NCBI RefSeq assembly: GCF_000423585.1 | Contig: NZ_KE384059.1 | Location: 19,140 to 63,273 of the forward strand | Origin: Salinimicrobium xinjiangense DSM 19287 | Lineage (GTDB): Bacteria > Bacteroidota > Bacteroidia > Flavobacteriales > Flavobacteriaceae | DNA length: 44,134 nucleotides | Direction of reading: 5' to 3' | In this document: positions 43,871-44,134 of the stretch, in pieces | Position numbering within the stretch: position 1 is the stretch's first letter | How the letters are laid out: each line of letters opens with the position of its first letter | Made by a program: the position numbers and the translations under genes | The notes under the pieces: generated by a model | What the model was told of the DNA's origin: nothing | The model's database searches: none | Seen by the model: only the letters and a program-made list of their open reading frames with translations

Positions 43871-44134
43871 TATTGAGATGTTAGAATTGAGTATTGAGAT
43901 TTTTAATCAGAATTAGTATGTATAATGCTGGCGCGGATTTGCAATCCGTGCCGGGGCAAAATTGGAATTGGTGATTGTGATTTGGAATTTTGAATTCCGC
44001 GTTAAAACGCGCGGCTACCGATTGAAATTTGGTACTTGTGATTTGGAATTTGATTTTCCCGCGTTAAAACGCGGGGCTACTGTCGCCCCTCCGGGGCTGG
44101 TCTATAATTGGAATTTGCGGTTTAATTTTTCCCC
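43871..44134. repeat. Dense repeat block: 7-bp arrays and REP-like palindromes
   Basis: This gene-free end holds several elements. 43871-43912: 7-base units TATTGAG, ATGTTAG, AATTGAG, TATTGAG, ATTTTTA, ATCAGAA. 43930-43952: palindrome GGCGCGGATT-TGC-AATCCGTGCC. 43962-43995 and 44022-44056: TTGGAA-type units; in the second tract TTG cores sit at 44022, 44029, 44036, 44043 and 44050, exactly 7 apart. 43999-44010 and 44058-44075: two copies of a GCGTT-AA-AACGC palindrome. 44085-44097: GCCCC-TCC-GGGGC. The block TTGTGATTTGGAATTT recurs at 43975 and 44036, a 61-bp repeat. From 44108 another TTGGAA-type tract runs off the window. Confidence 0.75.

Overview
This window is a chromosomal stretch of a member of the Bacteroidota, most likely family Flavobacteriaceae. 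Three things support that. It carries a gliding/type IX secretion core operon (gldK-gldL-gldM-gldN). Its likely promoters have the Bacteroidota -7 element TAnnTTTG instead of TATAAT. It also has a TonB-dependent receptor with a CarboxypepD_reg-like N-terminal domain, and few classical Shine-Dalgarno sequences. The genus cannot be fixed from sequence reading alone.

Layout. 1-355: a cluster of small palindromes, then the promoter of tig. 356-3768: the proteostasis set tig-clpP-clpX. 3929-4369: a VOC/PhnB-like protein. 4396-11485: a sugar-oxidation cluster with two arms. The leftward arm holds a cytosolic Gfo/Idh/MocA oxidoreductase and a lipoprotein sugar isomerase. The rightward arm holds an FAD/[3Fe-4S] GMC dehydrogenase, its Tat-signal small subunit, a Tat-exported Gfo/Idh/MocA protein and a DUF1080 (3-keto-disaccharide hydrolase) lipoprotein. 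11565-12612: SRPBCC and DinB proteins. 12798-19551, all leftward: miaB, a sigma-54 activator, lptE, a TPR protein, secG, groES and groEL. 19728-23429: topA and an arginase-fold protein whose metal ligands look lost. 23544-28104: gldKLMN. 28175-32195: FAD oxidoreductase, DUF983, ABC-F ATPase, a small CPXCG protein and a SpoIIAA-like protein. 32250-32322: initiator tRNA-fMet. 32323-36279: a looser, accessory-looking stretch with a serine hydrolase lipoprotein, a YegP-like protein, an unknown membrane-anchored protein and two tiny membrane proteins. 36280-38205: gamma carbonic anhydrase, an unknown protein and a lipoprotein with histidines at exact 7-residue spacing. 38586-43802: era, der and a TonB-dependent receptor. 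43803-44134: a perfect terminator hairpin followed by dense repeats.

How the genes work together. Most of the window is conserved housekeeping: protein folding and degradation, tRNA modification, DNA topology, ribosome-assembly GTPases, outer-membrane biogenesis and type IX secretion. The clearest metabolic module is the sugar-oxidation cluster. Its signal peptides place oxidation, hydrolysis and isomerisation of keto-sugars in the periplasm, with one NAD(P)-type oxidoreductase left in the cytosol.

The most unusual structure is intergenic. Several intergenic regions carry degenerate tandem repeats with a strict 7-bp period, built from at least four different unit sequences. Small REP-like palindromes accompany them at some sites, and a recurrent TGTCAAAAATGnCATTTTTGACA-type inverted repeat occurs at others. 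Other points worth a second look are the degenerate arginase next to the secretion operon, the His-heptad lipoprotein, the palindrome on the tig start codon, and a REP-like pair that fills the miaB/sigma-54-activator gap.
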